Shown: positions 1-12,458 of the stretch, piece after piece
How positions within the stretch are numbered: position 1 is the stretch's first letter
How the letters are laid out: the number at the start of each line of letters is the position of its first letter
Source: Panagrolaimus kolymaensis
Lineage: Eukaryota; Nematoda; Chromadorea; Rhabditida; Panagrolaimidae
Assembly: GCA_028622995.1 (NCBI GenBank)
Contig: JAJQJQ010000071.1
Coordinates: forward strand, 248,001-312,000
Length of the DNA stretch: 64,000 nucleotides
Direction of reading: 5' to 3'
Program-made: the position numbers and the translations under genes
Notes under the pieces: model-generated
The model's input: the letters and a program-made list of their open reading frames with translations, nothing else
The model's database searches: none
What the model was told of the DNA's origin: nothing

Positions 1-19
1 CCTTCCATTTTTTTTTCAG

Positions 20-243
20 TGGCAAACCACCTGTTTGTATTAGAAATAGCTGCAATAATGTCATATATATTTTTTCATTGGAAATCTAAAACAAATATTG
101 AAGATGTGGAAATATTATTATTTTCATCCATATCAGATTTAGACCCACAAACTTATGATAAATTTAATTATAAATCAAGAATGGTTGAAAATAATATTAA
201 AAAATTTGAAAATATTGAATTAAAAAATAATTTTAAAAAGTAA
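20..243 (+). CDS. Terminal exon of an unidentified gene (5' part lies outside the window)
   Basis: A splice acceptor (T-run then CAG, ending at base 19) opens a reading frame that runs for about 74 codons to TAA at 241-243. An AATAAA polyadenylation signal follows at 250-255. The peptide starts with a hydrophobic stretch (HLFVLEIAAIMSYIFF), possibly a membrane segment, and ends in a charged Asn/Lys-rich tail. I do not recognise the family. The first two bases complete a codon begun in an upstream exon that is not in the window, so there is no start codon here. Strand and closeness of the poly(A) signal to the stop resemble the other genes in this window. It could be a chance ORF, but acceptor, open frame, stop and poly(A) signal together favour a real last exon. 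Confidence 0.45.
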
Positions 244-255
244 ACTATAAATAAA

Positions 256-1842
256 TATTTTTTTTGTTTATTGTAAAAATAAATTTAATTCACTCAAAAT
301 CGAAAAAAACAGGAAAATTTTCGAAATTTTTTTAGATCTACGAAACTTGTAAAAGTGTGAATTTATTTGGTCTCAATTTTGGTAGAAAATGCTTAAAGAA
401 AGCCAAAAGCTTAAAAAAAATTTAAGCAAAGATAAAACTCAAACTTATTATTATTTAATCAAATTTTTTTTCTCAATGTTTGATCTAATTTTGATTCTTA
501 ATTCTAACAACCCAATTTGTATTTTTTGAAAACTGATTTAAAGTTTTTTTTTTACTAATTTTTTGTTGTTGAGTGATTTCATTTTTTTTAAAGATTTCGT
601 AAAAAAAATATATAAGTTCAAGAAGCAAAGGACGGACGACATATAAAAAAGCTTTAAAGCCACACCAAGGAGCTAGCTCAGCTAAACGAAAGCTGCTCAC
701 TCAGTCAGTCTTGCAAGAAAGAAAGAAGAAAAAAAAGAGGGAAAGAAAGAGGCTTTTTGCTTTTTCATTCTTCGTCCTCTCTCATTTTATTGCTCCATCG
801 CCCTTTTTTTTGTTTTTGTTACATGTATGTATGCATTTGCTGCACTTTGCACGCAAAACAAAAATAAAGTCATTCACTTTTTTCTTTCTTTCTTCAAAAC
901 ATCGAATGAAAAAAAAAGAATTATTTGTCACCACCAACCACCTTCACCAAAAATATTGAATCATTTTTTTTTTATTACAATCGAAAGCTTTTAGTTTCAG
1001 ATTTATTAATTTCCATTTTTGGATTTCAAATATTTGTGAGAAAAAAAAATTGAGGCATTTTTAAGCCATTGCTGCTGGATTGCTTTTTTCCCTCCTCTAG
1101 CCGTCGCCGCCGCTTGTTTTTGCTTTTGCTGCTGCCAAAAAAACGTGTATTTTTGTTTTGTTTTTTGCTTTTTTTTATACTCAAAAAATAAAATAAAAGC
1201 ATGTGACGGGTTTTTATTGTTACCTTTTTTTTCTTTTGGCTTTTTGGTTTTCATTAATTCTACAGAGATGCATGCGATGAATAAAGATTATTATCATCTT
1301 TGGCTTGTGATTTATTTAGGAAGCTCGCTTTCTTGATTGCTATTATTTTTTTTATTAATTAAAAATTCCATTGAATTTTTATGATAAAGTAACAAAAAAG
1401 TTGAGAAATGAGGTTTGAGGATTGTGTAAATTTGTAGGACAAAATTTTTTTTATCCATAGTTATCAATTACGGGCTTCTTTATTTCAAGAAAGTTTAACC
1501 TCAACTTTAAGCCCGCTGTTAATTTTTATTGGACCACTAAAAAAGCTTGTCGTACATTTTCATAGATTTGAAGTTCGCTAAAGCTTAACCAAACTTTAAC
1601 TTTTTTTACCAAAAAATACTTACATATATTCCATGCTTCGATTTTCCAACTCGTTTCTGAGTTTCGCGTAATTTCCGAAAACTACTTTATCATCGAACTG
1701 ATCATAATATTTTACTTAATTTCAGTTATTGTTTATATAAAATTTAAAAAAAACAATACAAAAAAGAAAGAAGAACTTCTTTTCAAACTTGAAGTTTAAT
1801 AATTAGTTTAATTTTCTTTCGATCGACCGTTTTTTATTTGTG
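256..1842. other. Intergenic region upstream of UBR1
   Basis: AT-rich sequence with long A and T homopolymers and no convincing coding region. The open frames here consist mainly of Lys, Phe and Leu from poly-A/T tracts. A possible splice or trans-splice acceptor (ATTTCAG) lies at about 1719-1725, some 120 bases before the UBR1 start codon, and could mark the 5' end of that mRNA. No promoter motif can be named with confidence. Confidence 0.4.
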
Positions 1843-4800
1843 ATGATAGATAAATTAATTCAAGCTGTTCGAGATGAATCATGGCCCGAAGCTACTCGAT
1901 TATTATATAGTCATTGGTCGGATAAATGCCCAAAATTATATTCTGGACAAGATGAAGAACCATGGGATAATAAAGTTGATGAAGAAAGCATAAGTAAGGC
2001 TCCCTTTTTTTAAATAAAATTTGAATTTGGCTTAAATATTATATTTTCTCAACTTTAGATAATGAATTATTGGCACCTCTTGCTGCAATGTATGTATTAG
2101 ATGATCAAAAAATACAAAAAGGTGAATCGGTTTCATTAAAGCCTTTAACAGAAAAAGTCGGGATTATTGAAACTTTGCGAAAACCTGGACAACTTTGTGG
2201 TAAAATGTTTAAAAATGGTGATCCTACATATACTTGCAAGTATGTTTCTGCTATAATTTCATCCAACAATGGTTTACAATAAAAAAAAATTCAAATTTTT
2301 AGAGAATGCGCATTGGATGATACATGCGTGTTATGTCAAGAATGTTTTAAACAATCCCCACATGCTAAACATAAGTATAAGGTAAATGTTAGTTAATTAA
2401 GATAAAAACCTTTTTTTATTTCATGTCTATATATTTTTTTTTATTTAAGATGCATACATCCCATGGTATAGGATATTGTGATTGTGGGGATCATCAAGCA
2501 TGGTCGAAAGATTATGCATGTAAATTACATACTTCTGAACCTCAACCAGGTGATGAAGATTTGTAAGTTTTTTTGGTTGATCGTTTTATGTAAGATTTTT
2601 AAAACTATGTTTTTTTATAGAAATCTTTGTGCAAATCTTCCAGTAGAAGTTAGTGCACGAATATATAATGTCACAGGAATAGTTCTTAAATACGCGGTAA
2701 CACTTATATGTTGGCAAGATGATGAAAATTTGCCTAGTTTTTTACAGTATGTTTCTCTAATAAAAAAGCTTACATTAACACACATTTTTTTAGTGAACCA
2801 CCAGAAAAGCAAGATAATTATTATAAAGCTATGTTATTTAATGATGAAACCCATACATATGATGCTGTAATAAATGCTTTAGAAGTTGCGATAGGTTGTA
2901 CCTCTCAACAAGCCATGCATTTAGCAACCATCGTGGATCGAGAAGGTAGATCCGTGGTTTTATCTCAAAGTCATGCCCTTTGTTCATCGGCAAAACGAAC
3001 CATCCAGCATCGAACTAGGCGAGATGTAAATAGGCGAACAGAAAAAAGTGGTCCATTAGAAGTTAAAATTATGACGGCTTCATTAGTTTCCCATCAAGCT
3101 TTAGCAGTAAAATTATTAAATTGGTTAACTCAACAAGCTCAACAATTTCGTAAGCTTAAGAGCTATTTTAAAACATTTTAAATATCGAATAATTTTTTTA
3201 GCATCAGTTGCAAAAGTTATAGCTGAAGTTATAATGAAGGAATGTAGTTCATTATGTAAATTAAATGAACCCGAACTTGATGTACAAATTCCTCCACCCA
3301 AACCTCCAAGGCAAATGGCCCTTTCAACTCCAACAGCGACAAATGAAACCCCAGAATCTCTTGAATTTAATATTGCCATAAATGATCGAGAATTGGATGT
3401 TGTACAAGCTCATTTAATTTTACGTGGTTTAAATCAAGAAGATGATGTAATGATGAATGCAGCGATCGAACAAATAGAAAATCCTCCAGGTGTTCATTTA
3501 TTAGGAATTCGACCAAGAAATCATTCAACCAATCAAGGTAAAGGTCCAAGAATACCTAAACCTGAACGAAAATATGTTCATCCTGCAAATAATAAATTGG
3601 ATTGCGGCCATTTTACAACTTGCTCACAATTTGCTTTATTTGATCGAAAATTATGGAAGGCTGCAAGAATAAATTTTCATCAATTGTTAATGGCTACAGT
3701 GTTTATGGATATGGAACATAAACTTAATTTTGGAGCTTTTATTATTAAGGTTAGTTAGTTTTAAAAGCACACATTTAAAAGTTTTACATTTATGAGAAGT
3801 GACAATGCGAAATTATTTTTTTCTAGATACTTTGTTTAGAAAAATTATTAATTCTTTAACAACCATAATTTTTAGAATTATGAATTCCTTTATCAAGATT
3901 TTATTGATGATGATCATGATTATAATGTTTCCATTCTTGCTTTGAGTGTTCAAGTGTTTACTGTAGCCTCTGTAGCTCAACATTTGCTCGAACATGAAAA
4001 TGCATTTGCAATTATTTGTGAAACCTTAAAACTTTATTGTCATCAATATTTAAAATATTCTGAATCGAATGAACGATTTTTAAGATACGATTTTACGAAT
4101 GCTACTATGCCCGCTGTATTACGGAGAGCATTAACCATGTTTAAAGATTTACAATATTTACTTTTTGCTTCAACCATGCAATGGACAAACAAATTAAAGC
4201 AATCTTTTATTGAGGGTGCTGAAATATATATTGAATTTTTAACTAACATGCAAGGAATGGATGCAATTCGGCGACAAATCGATCAGCATCAAATGGTTGA
4301 ATCTGAATGGGAAACCGCATTTAATATGTATGTATCCACACAAGAAATAACTTCAATGTTAATTTATTGGGCTAAAAGTGATCCATATGTTCATCAAAGA
4401 TTAGCTAAATTATGCATCGATCGAATGATTCATATTTGTTCGTGTAATGTGGAATTTACTAATGATGCCATAACTAAAATAGATGAATTTGAATCTCCAA
4501 CCATTCCATTTAATGTTTCACGAGAATATGTATCAATTCATCAACCAATTTGGAGATTATTTGCTGGACTTTTTACTGCAAATCCAGAAATATTAAAATA
4601 TTATTGTATTGATAGTAAAGAATCCCCAGAAACTATATATCTTCATAATAATTTGGATATTTTAATGGAAAATGGATGGAAGGATCAAAACCCTATTGAT
4701 AAACTTCATGTATGGCCTCTTCATGCAATTCTCGAAATGCCTCTTCGAGTTTTAGTGCTTTATGCTCAATGTAATGCTCAACTTTGGCGAAGAAATGGGT

Positions 4801-7800
4801 TTTCTTTAGTTAATCAAATCCATAATTATACTTCTCCACTTTGTCGAACAGAAATGTATGATCGAGACATACATATTTTGCAAATTTGTGCAGCTCGCAT
4901 GGAACCCACAGAATTCTTAATTCGTTGCTTGGAAAGATTTCAACTTGAAAAATGGGCTAAAAGTGGTTTCGAAGATTTACCTCAAAATCGTTCAGCCGTA
5001 GATGGTGGACCTGCAACGCCTTCATCAACTCCAGAAGAACTATCCAAAATTATTGTTGCAACATCCGAAGAACTTTTCCATTTAATTATAATTATTATGG
5101 GTGAAAGATATTTACCGGGTATTGGGAAATCAACTCGGTCTCGAGCAATCGAACGTGAAATAATTCATTTTCTTTGCACCGGTGAAAAAACTTACAGCAA
5201 CATTGAAAAGGTTATCCTTTTGGAACCCAATTTAAAAGTTGTGGTAAGAGATGAAGCTTTAAATCGAGTAGCAGATTTTCATAAACCTGCTTCAACTACA
5301 GCGGGAACATTTCGATTGAAGGAAGTATTTCGGGAGGAATATAATCCATTCTTTTGGCATTATACTAAACATCAATATTCTCAAGCTGAACAATTTCAAT
5401 GGAGAGAAAGAGAAAAAAGTCCTCGACATATTCAAGCTTGTCCACCACCAAATCCACCAGAATTTGAAGAATTTTTTGAACCCATTACTAAAATAATGGG
5501 AAATTCATTATTTATTCGATTATTATATCATATTGTAAATCGATTTGCTAAACGAAGCCGATATTCCAGTGAAGGCCTCTTTCATCGTGGATTATATCTT
5601 ATTGGAATGTCATTAAATGAAGAATTAGCATGGTATAAACGAATTCCAAGGGAACACCTAAATTTTCTTAATCAAGCTGAAGAAATTGGAATTTTTAATG
5701 TTTTAAAAGAACTCACAGGAAAGCCTGAAGCTGAAGGGCATAAAAATTTAATTTTATGGATTTTGGATAAATATAATGAAATTAAAGATCTTATGACAGA
5801 AAAAATTGCAACTGAGGAAATGCCTTCATCTCCCGATGAACTACAGCAACAACTAAAACAACAAGGTGATGCAGCAATGGCAAGCGAAGATAAAACAGCA
5901 AAGAAAAAAGCTTTAGCTGCAAGAAAGCGTGAACAAGCAATGAAACGAATGCAAAAAATGCAGAAAGCTTTCACAGATCAAAATAATCTTGCTTCTGTTA
6001 CTTCGCCATCAGATTCTAAAGATGTTATGGATGTTGACGAAGATATTGAATATTCGTAAGCTTTTCTTTCGTTTCTTCGTTTTAACAAAAAAAATATTAA
6101 AAGTAAAGATTAAGATTAAAATATTAAAATTTTAGGGTATTGGCTGAAGATGCAGGATTTCCAGTATGTTTGGGTCCAAATAAATCTCATGTTAAATTAT
6201 ATACTTCTCGAAGCGTTAAATGTATTCTTTGTCAAGATACTGAACCTCTAGTATTTAATGGAAAATCCATTGTTTGCTGCGCTTATCTCCAAAAGTAATC
6301 CTTTTTGCTTTTTAAAAAATTGTAGCCACTAACCATTTTTTTAGTTCCAAACTTTTTACTCAAAAAAATAAAGAATCAGACGAGTTTATTGATAAAACCG
6401 ATGTCTTTACTCCATCCACCATGGTTGATGGATATTCAATTTCCACATGTTCTCATACAATGCATTATGATTGCTTTAAATTATTTTCGGATCAACTTTG
6501 GTCAAAGGATCGAAATCGAGCAAGATTTCAAATAATTGGTCAACATATTATTGATGCAGAAAGTCGAGAATATCTTTGCCCTCTTTGTAAACGATTGAGC
6601 AATGTGGCATTGCCTTTACTACCAACAAATGATAAATTACATAATGTAAAGAAGTTTAGTCAAACACGTCCATATCCACCAGAAAATTTTGAAGATTGGG
6701 TTAATCGATTAATTGATTTAACTAATCTTCCATTGGTTAATGCTGAAATTGGTTCATCTTCTAAACCATCTTCATCAAAATCTTTTAAAAGTCACAGTCG
6801 AAAAAGGTTAGTATAGCAAAAATTAAAAAAATTTGTATATACAAATTGGTTAATTTTTTTAGATCCCATTCTGAGCGCTCTCTTTTGGAGTTACAAAAAC
6901 CTTTTGAAGAAGGAGTTCTTGATAGCGCATATTCATCTTCTCAACCGTCAGTGGCTCCATTAAGCCCTATTAATAATGCAAATGAAAATCCAAATGCCGC
7001 TGGAAGAAATCAACGTCGAGGCAATTCCGAACCCGTTGGAGCTATTCTTCCAATTATGCCTGATGCAAATGAATTAGTTATGGAAGCCGTTATGGATGCA
7101 GCTGCAAATGCTGTTGCTCGAGGTGGAAGTAGTAGTAGCAGTGGAGGAGGAGGAGATCCATTAGGAATATTAAATAAAATGAAAAGTTTAATTAAATCAG
7201 GCAAAAGTGAAAGGTATTTTTCAACTTTTTTTTTGTGTGACATTTTTTAAATTATTTTAAATTTTTAGTTTTCCAATGGTATGGAATGTTGTGAAACCAT
7301 TTTTTTCATATGTTTATAAAATTGGTCCAGATATTTCCACCAACCATACTAAAGAATTATCAGAACTTACAAGAATATATAAATCCACGGCATTTGTTCT
7401 TCGTTCAATTGCGGTAACTTTAAAAATGGAAAACAAACCACTTTTTGGCGCACTAAATACTCGACAACGTGATTGTATTTTGTGTCTTTCACGAATTGCT
7501 GCGATAGCTTCATTCCATCTAAAATCAGCAACATGTCGAAATATGATTTCTCGAGCTTTTACACCTTTACTTGTTCCATTGAGTGAATGTAAACCTTCAA
7601 AAAATAATAGCACCATGGTAGCTTCAGTTACAACTCCCGATGCTTTATCCGTTCCAGAACATATTAAAAAATTTATGAATTCTCCACTTCGAGCTATTCG
7701 AGGCACTCCTATTCCATTACCATCAGCCTCAGAATCTCCATTAACTTCGCCGGAACAACGATCACGAGATAATTCAGAATTTAAACGACAATCCCCATCC

Positions 7801-9335
7801 ACGCCTTTAACAGCCAATGATATCATTTTGGCTCATTTACATGATGAAATAAATATTCTTAATGTGGATATGCTTTCATTAGCTGTTCAACTTTCCATGA
7901 CAATTGGATGGTCATGGGTTGAAAATGAACAAATCCTTCATGCTTGTAATCGACAATTTGATGAATTTAAAGTTCCTGATGGAAGCGTGGATGAATTATA
8001 TTCAATTTATTTAACCCTTTTGGGTTATATCTTTCAAAATATGGCTTCTTTTACTATTCAAGGAAATGTGATTATTGATAGTAGTGAAGAAGATGCCGAC
8101 GTTGAAATGATAAATATTGAAGATTTATCAACTCCAAATAAACTTCATTCCCGACTTGAAAAACTTTTAATTAAAATGTCTAAAGTTTCAACAGTTTATT
8201 TATCCGTGGATTTAAATGAACTTGAAAAACATTTAACTGAAGCTGTGGTGACTTTCTTACAACCCATTGCATTACTTTATAATGGAATTACACTCATTCC
8301 TCCACCAGATGCATTAAAACGTAGGGGCTAAAAAATATATTTATATTATAGTAACTAAATTAGAAATTTATAATTTGGATATTTTTAGATACTTCTTATA
8401 ATGAATTTGAATCACTATGCCGATATCTTGGTTTACCACAAAAACTTGAAGATTTACTTGAAGGTTCAATCGTTGATAAACTTTTTGAACAGTAAGGATT
8501 TATTTTTTTATAAAAGTTGTAAAGCACAAACAAAAAAGTTCATTCGCCTACTTTTTTTGATACATTATTTTAATAATAAAATTATTGTTGATTTATTATT
8601 TTAGATGGACAGAACATTTACAAGTTTTTTCAAAAAAACTTGAAATTATTCCTCGACAACCTCTTCGACCTCGAAGTCTCGTCCAACTTCCCTTTGAATT
8701 TACTGATTTAATTACAATGTGTTCGACATACAAGTAATAATTTTTTAATTTTGCATATATATTTTTTAAAACCTTTTCATGACTGTTTTTTATTATTTTT
8801 TTAGATGCCCTTCATTAAATGGTAATGAATTAGCAACAAATCAACCTACGATGTGTTTAGTTTGTGGACAAATAATGTGTTCTCAATCATATTGCTGCCA
8901 AAAAACTTTAGGTGAAGAAAAATTAGGTGCATGTAGTTATCATATGAGAGAATGCGTAGGAAAATCTGGAATGTTTTTACGTATTCGAGATTGTCAAATT
9001 ATTATGTTAACTTCGCGTAAACGTGGAGCATATAAAGTTGCACCATACGTGGATCAATTTGGTGAAACTGATATGGGTTTTAGGTAAGTAGCAAATTTTA
9101 GGGTTAAAAATTTAAAAAAAAATCGACTTTCGAATAATATTTACGAGCACTACAGAATTTTTTTTATGAACTAAACCCTAAAAAATTTTTCAGACGCGGT
9201 AATCCTCTTTTCCTTCACCCTGAAATGTATCGAAGATTTCAAAGACTTTGGTTGCATCAAGAAATCGCTGAAGAAGTAATAAATCAATATGAAATAAATC
9301 ATCGAAATATCAATTTTGAATGGAATCATTTTTAA
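1843..9335 (+). CDS. UBR1: UBR1/UBR2-type N-recognin, RING E3 ubiquitin ligase, 16 exons
   Basis: E3 ligase of the N-degron pathway: it binds proteins with destabilising N-terminal residues and ubiquitinates them together with an E2. Exons: 1843-1993, 2059-2239, 2303-2381, 2450-2562, 2621-2746, 2794-3149, 3202-3749, 3876-6055, 6136-6294, 6345-6806, 6863-7213, 7269-8320, 8389-8491, 8605-8733, 8805-9083, 9194-9335. All phases agree and give 2,136 residues. Domains: UBR box about residues 97-164 (C97, C110, C113, C122, C125, H134, C147, C149, C161, H164, with the CDCGD signature); ClpS-like N-domain from about 228 (LFNDETHTYDAV), which marks UBR1/UBR2 rather than UBR4-7; RING-H2 with C1274, C1277, C1333, H1335, H1338, C1341, C1376, C1379; Ser/Gly-rich insert near 1540; C-terminal Cys/His-rich UBLC-type cap. 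Vertebrate UBR1 is about 1,750 residues, so this one is long. AATAAA follows at 9343-9348, eight bases after the stop. Confidence 0.97.
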
Positions 9336-10423
9336 ATTAAAAAATAAAAACCATTTCGATTGCATATTTTAATATTTCTCTTTCCTTCCTTTCTTCAACC
9401 AAAAAAAGAAAGTAATAATCAAAACATTTGCGCGCGATTTGTGATGATTGTTAAACTTTTTTTTTCTAGTCGATAATCATTTATTTTATTTTTACTGTAC
9501 ATACATTATTTTTTTGTTTTTTTATGAGTCTCCTGTGTCTGTGTTTTTATTTTTGAATGCTGATTCACACGGCAAAAAAAAATTATTTGGGTCATTTTTT
9601 TCTTCATTTTTTTCTCTGATATTTTATAATATTTTTTTAAAGATAAAAAAATTTGAGTTACAAAAATAAAAAATGTTTAGAAAATTATTTTTACGAGAAA
9701 ATTGTTGAAATTTAACAGTGAAATATTTTATTTTCTATGAATTGGCTAACCATAATGAAATTAAATTTTGATTTTTAAAAAAAGTTGTTTTATAAAAGTA
9801 CAAAATTTGTCGTCCAAAAAACATGCTAAAAATTTATTTATTTGATTTTTTTGTTATTTTTAAGCAGCTAAAACTTTTTTTTGTGTCTAAAAATGATCCA
9901 CGTCAACTTTTTTAAAGCCAAAATATTTAAGCGTTGAGTCATACTTAATTTTTATTGAATATGATGTTTGTTAAAAGAAGGTTCACAACTCACAAAGTTG
10001 CAACAACAAGAAAACAAAAATAAAAGTTAGACTTTGTTCTTTACCCAATTTTTGAACTTAGTTTTTGAGCTTGGTGGTTGCCGTTTCGCATTTTTTCCAT
10101 TTGCAAAAAAAATCAAAAAATAGAGTGGTATCACTTTTAGCTTTTTTTTCGTGGTGCTCGATTTTTTCTTTCTTCTTTAATGGTTTTTTCCTATCATCAT
10201 GAGATGGCGACGATGAGACACGGACACTTTGTAGATTGTGGGGCGAACCTATGAGCCGATGATGATAGCAATCAATAATAAATTTTTTTTTCGATATATC
10301 TATCACACCATTTTTTTCCATTTTTTTTCATTCTCTCTTATTTCAACCATTTTTTTAGATGGTGAAATTCTTTTTGTGGTAAAAAAGAAAAGTATTAGAA
10401 AGTTAATTTAAATTTTTTTTCAA
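9336..10423. other. Intergenic region between UBR1 and the SPT small subunit gene
   Basis: About 1.1 kb of A/T-rich sequence. It holds the UBR1 polyadenylation signal at 9343-9348 and otherwise homopolymer runs. No RNA gene, repeat copy or coding exon is recognisable. Confidence 0.4.
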
Positions 10424-10686
10424 ATGTCTAATAAATCCAATAATAAACTTAAACCAAAGGTAAATGATTAGAATTTTCTAATAATGGATTTTATTCTTAA
10501 AATTTTTTGTGGTTTCAGAAAAATTACACATTTGATTTGGATCATTGGTATTTACAATATTGTCTTGCAACGGGTTTGTATATGCTTGAACCGTGGGAAA
10601 GAAAATTATTCAATATTTTTGTTATTTGTTCATTAGCAATTGGAACATTTTTTGTTCTTCCAGCAATTTCTTCATTGATTTTTTAA
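10424..10686 (+). CDS. SPTSSA: Serine palmitoyltransferase small subunit (ssSPT)
   Basis: Small activating subunit of serine palmitoyltransferase, the ER enzyme that starts sphingolipid synthesis by condensing serine with an acyl-CoA. Two exons, 10424-10459 and 10519-10686, joined by a 59-nt intron, encode 67 residues (human SPTSSA has 71). The family hallmark is clear: an aromatic segment (WYLQYCLATGLYMLEPWE) followed by the conserved LEPWER..F turn and a C-terminal hydrophobic helix (FVICSLAIGTFFVLPAIS). A basic, Asn/Lys-rich N-terminus precedes the membrane region. The intron acceptor is TTTCAG, one of only two CAG acceptors placed in the window. Choosing between the A and B paralogue names is not possible in an invertebrate. 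ATG12 starts 240 bases downstream on the same strand. Confidence 0.93.
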
Positions 10687-10723
10687 ATATTTTATTATTA
10701 AAAATCACCCGAACCAGACAAAA

Positions 10724-10888
10724 GTAAGTTTTTTCTCATCGTTGAGGGATTCGAAGGCATAAAAAAAAACAGCGGAGAAAAAAATTTCACGATGTCTTTG
10801 ATTTTTTTATCCGAGTTTCTTATTTTTTTAAAATTTTGCCTTCCAAATTTAAGGAATATATATAAAATTAAAGCTTCTATTTTTTCAG
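10724..10888 (+). promoter_or_regulatory. Possible 5' UTR intron or trans-splice region ahead of ATG12
   Basis: A good donor (GTAAGT at 10724-10729) and a good acceptor (T-run then CAG ending at 10888) lie between the SPT small-subunit stop and the ATG12 start at 10927. They could bound a 165-nt intron in the ATG12 5' UTR. Alternatively the acceptor alone could receive a spliced leader if the two genes share one transcript. The sequence cannot separate these options. Confidence 0.3.
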
Positions 10889-10926
10889 ATTTTCTTCATT
10901 TTAATTTTTATTTAATATTTTCTAAA

Positions 10927-11328
10927 ATGTCAACAACACCTGAAACTGATCAACAACAACCCCAACAACAACTAGAATCAACTCCATCCCAAATCACAAC
11001 CGCCACAACTCCTCCTCCACCACCACCATCATCATCAGCAGCATCATCGTCTAAAATTTCTTTACTTTTAAAACCCGTGGGTGATGTGCCACAGCTTAAA
11101 ACAACTAAATTCCTTGCTGATGGAAGTCACACTGTTTCATGGGTTATTACATTTTTACAAAAAGCTCTCAAACTAGAACCATCTGAATCAATTTATATCT
11201 TTGTTAGTCAATCATTTTCACCATCTCCCGATCATACTTTATCAAATTTGCATCAATGCTTTGCTGCTTCATCATCATCAAATTCCAATTTGGTTCTTCA
11301 TTATGCTAAAACATGCGCGTGGGGTTAA
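10927..11328 (+). CDS. ATG12: Autophagy-related ubiquitin-like protein ATG12
   Basis: ATG12 is a ubiquitin-like protein joined through its C-terminal glycine to a lysine of ATG5. The conjugate, with ATG16, acts as the E3-like factor for ATG8/LC3 lipidation on the growing autophagosome membrane. This intronless frame encodes 133 residues (human ATG12 has 140). Residues 1 to about 45 are Gln/Pro/Thr/Ser-rich and probably disordered. The ubiquitin-like fold starts near KISLLLKPVGDVP and contains the family segments FLADGSHTV and NLHQCF. The protein ends in CAWG, so the conjugating glycine is the last residue and no processing is needed. The frame is open 45 codons upstream to an ATG at 10792, but that extension is hydrophobic and unlike ATG12, so 10927 is preferred. 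A poly(A) signal AATAAA lies at 11403-11408. Confidence 0.95.
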   Translation: MSTTPETDQQQPQQQLESTPSQITTATTPPPPPPSSSAASSSKISLLLKPVGDVPQLKTTKFLADGSHTVSWVITFLQKALKLEPSESIYIFVSQSFSPSPDHTLSNLHQCFAASSSSNSNLVLHYAKTCAWG

Positions 11329-11685
11329 TTTATTTTAATCTTTATGTTGGCTTTTTATTTATTTATTTTTATATGTCTGTGTGTGTATTTTGCATGATTG
11401 CTAATAAAAGTTTTGGTGACTAAATTGAGATTTATGTAAATTCAGATAAATCCTTAAACTGATGATTACAGAAAAGATGGCTATATTTTAAGGACAAGTC
11501 CACAATCAATTAATTGTAAATCCATTTTTGAATTAATTCTTCGTTCCACATAATAGCATTCTTTATTTCTTTAACGTCTTTGATATATTTGGTTTTTTAC
11601 TATATTCTTTCATTTAATATTTCGATATCATCTTGGAAAACAATTGGTTAGGGAATATGAGAATAAAGAAAAGCATTTGCGCGGG
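11329..11685. other. ATG12 3' UTR and spacer up to the IR1 repeat
   Basis: Contains the likely ATG12 polyadenylation signal at 11403-11408. The rest is A/T-rich sequence without recognisable features. The GC content rises sharply at about 11680, at the edge of the inverted repeat. Confidence 0.4.
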
Positions 11686-11688
11686 TTG

Positions 11689-11726
11689 GCGCCAGCCACC
11701 GCTGCGAATGCTTCGGTGGCTGGCGC
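11689..11726. repeat. GC-rich hairpin at the outer end of IR1 (left)
   Basis: Thirteen-base arms GCGCCAGCCACCG (11689-11701) and its perfect complement (11714-11726) flank a 12-base loop. It starts three bases inside the outer boundary of the inverted repeat and stands out against the A/T-rich surroundings. It may be a transposon end structure, but no matching transposase is present. Confidence 0.85.
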
Positions 11727-12458
11727 GAACTGGGTTTTCGTTGACGCAAGGCATCACTTTTTCAACTTGTGGCCCGCTTTCTGCGTAGGGTTTCCATCCC
11801 GTTTTTTATTTTGCTTAGAGAATCGGGTTTCGGATAGTCGAATTAGTATATCTAGTAAGAACAGTATAGTCAAAAAAAAAATTTCGTAATTCAAATCTTT
11901 CGAAAATGTGTCACCCACTTTTTTCTCCGTGTGTCCGTCCCTGCGTGTGTCCCTCGCATGGTACATGCATGCATTGGTCAGATGGAAAATGAAAAAGCTG
12001 TCAAATGCTTACAAAATTGTTACAAACAACTACAAAGGCTTACGAAAGTTGACAAATAACCATTTTCTTTATTTTTTTGTATATGGTTATTATTTTTTAT
12101 GCTTGATCCACCCGATATACCAAAATACACCCGATATGCTTGATGTATCCGAAAAAATTATGATTCTTCCAATTTTTTTTTATTTGTGGACCATGCAATT
12201 TTTAGCTATTCAATTTTGGCCTACGAAGGGTAATATTTGGAAATTTGCATAAAATATCGAAAAATTAATTTTTTTTAATTTTTAAATGGATCATTTTTTC
12301 TTATTTTTGATTTATTTGTAATAACATTAAAAAGAATTATGCATTGTATATAAATATTTTATTTATTGTGAAAATAAAAAAGCTATCATAATGTTTAAAA
12401 AATTATTAACACAAAAAGAAAAATAAAATAAAGCAAAGTTTTAACATTAAAAAAATAA

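Noticed and set aside
711..959. Lys/Phe-rich ORF upstream of UBR1
   Set aside because: Low-complexity translation of poly-A and poly-T tracts without a splice or start context.
7010..7826. Long ORFs on the minus strand within UBR1 exons
   Set aside because: Shadows of the UBR1 reading frame; the plus-strand frame has homology and consistent splice phases.
11686..11730. Helitron 3' end suggested by the GC-rich terminal hairpin
   Set aside because: The hairpin is not followed by a CTRR end at the boundary, no TC start is recognisable at the other end, and no Rep/helicase is present.
11908..12252. 114-codon ORF with hydrophobic stretches on the plus strand of IR1
   Set aside because: The composition looks like translated A/T-rich DNA, it lacks splice or start context, and its sameness in both arms follows from the near-identical repeat.
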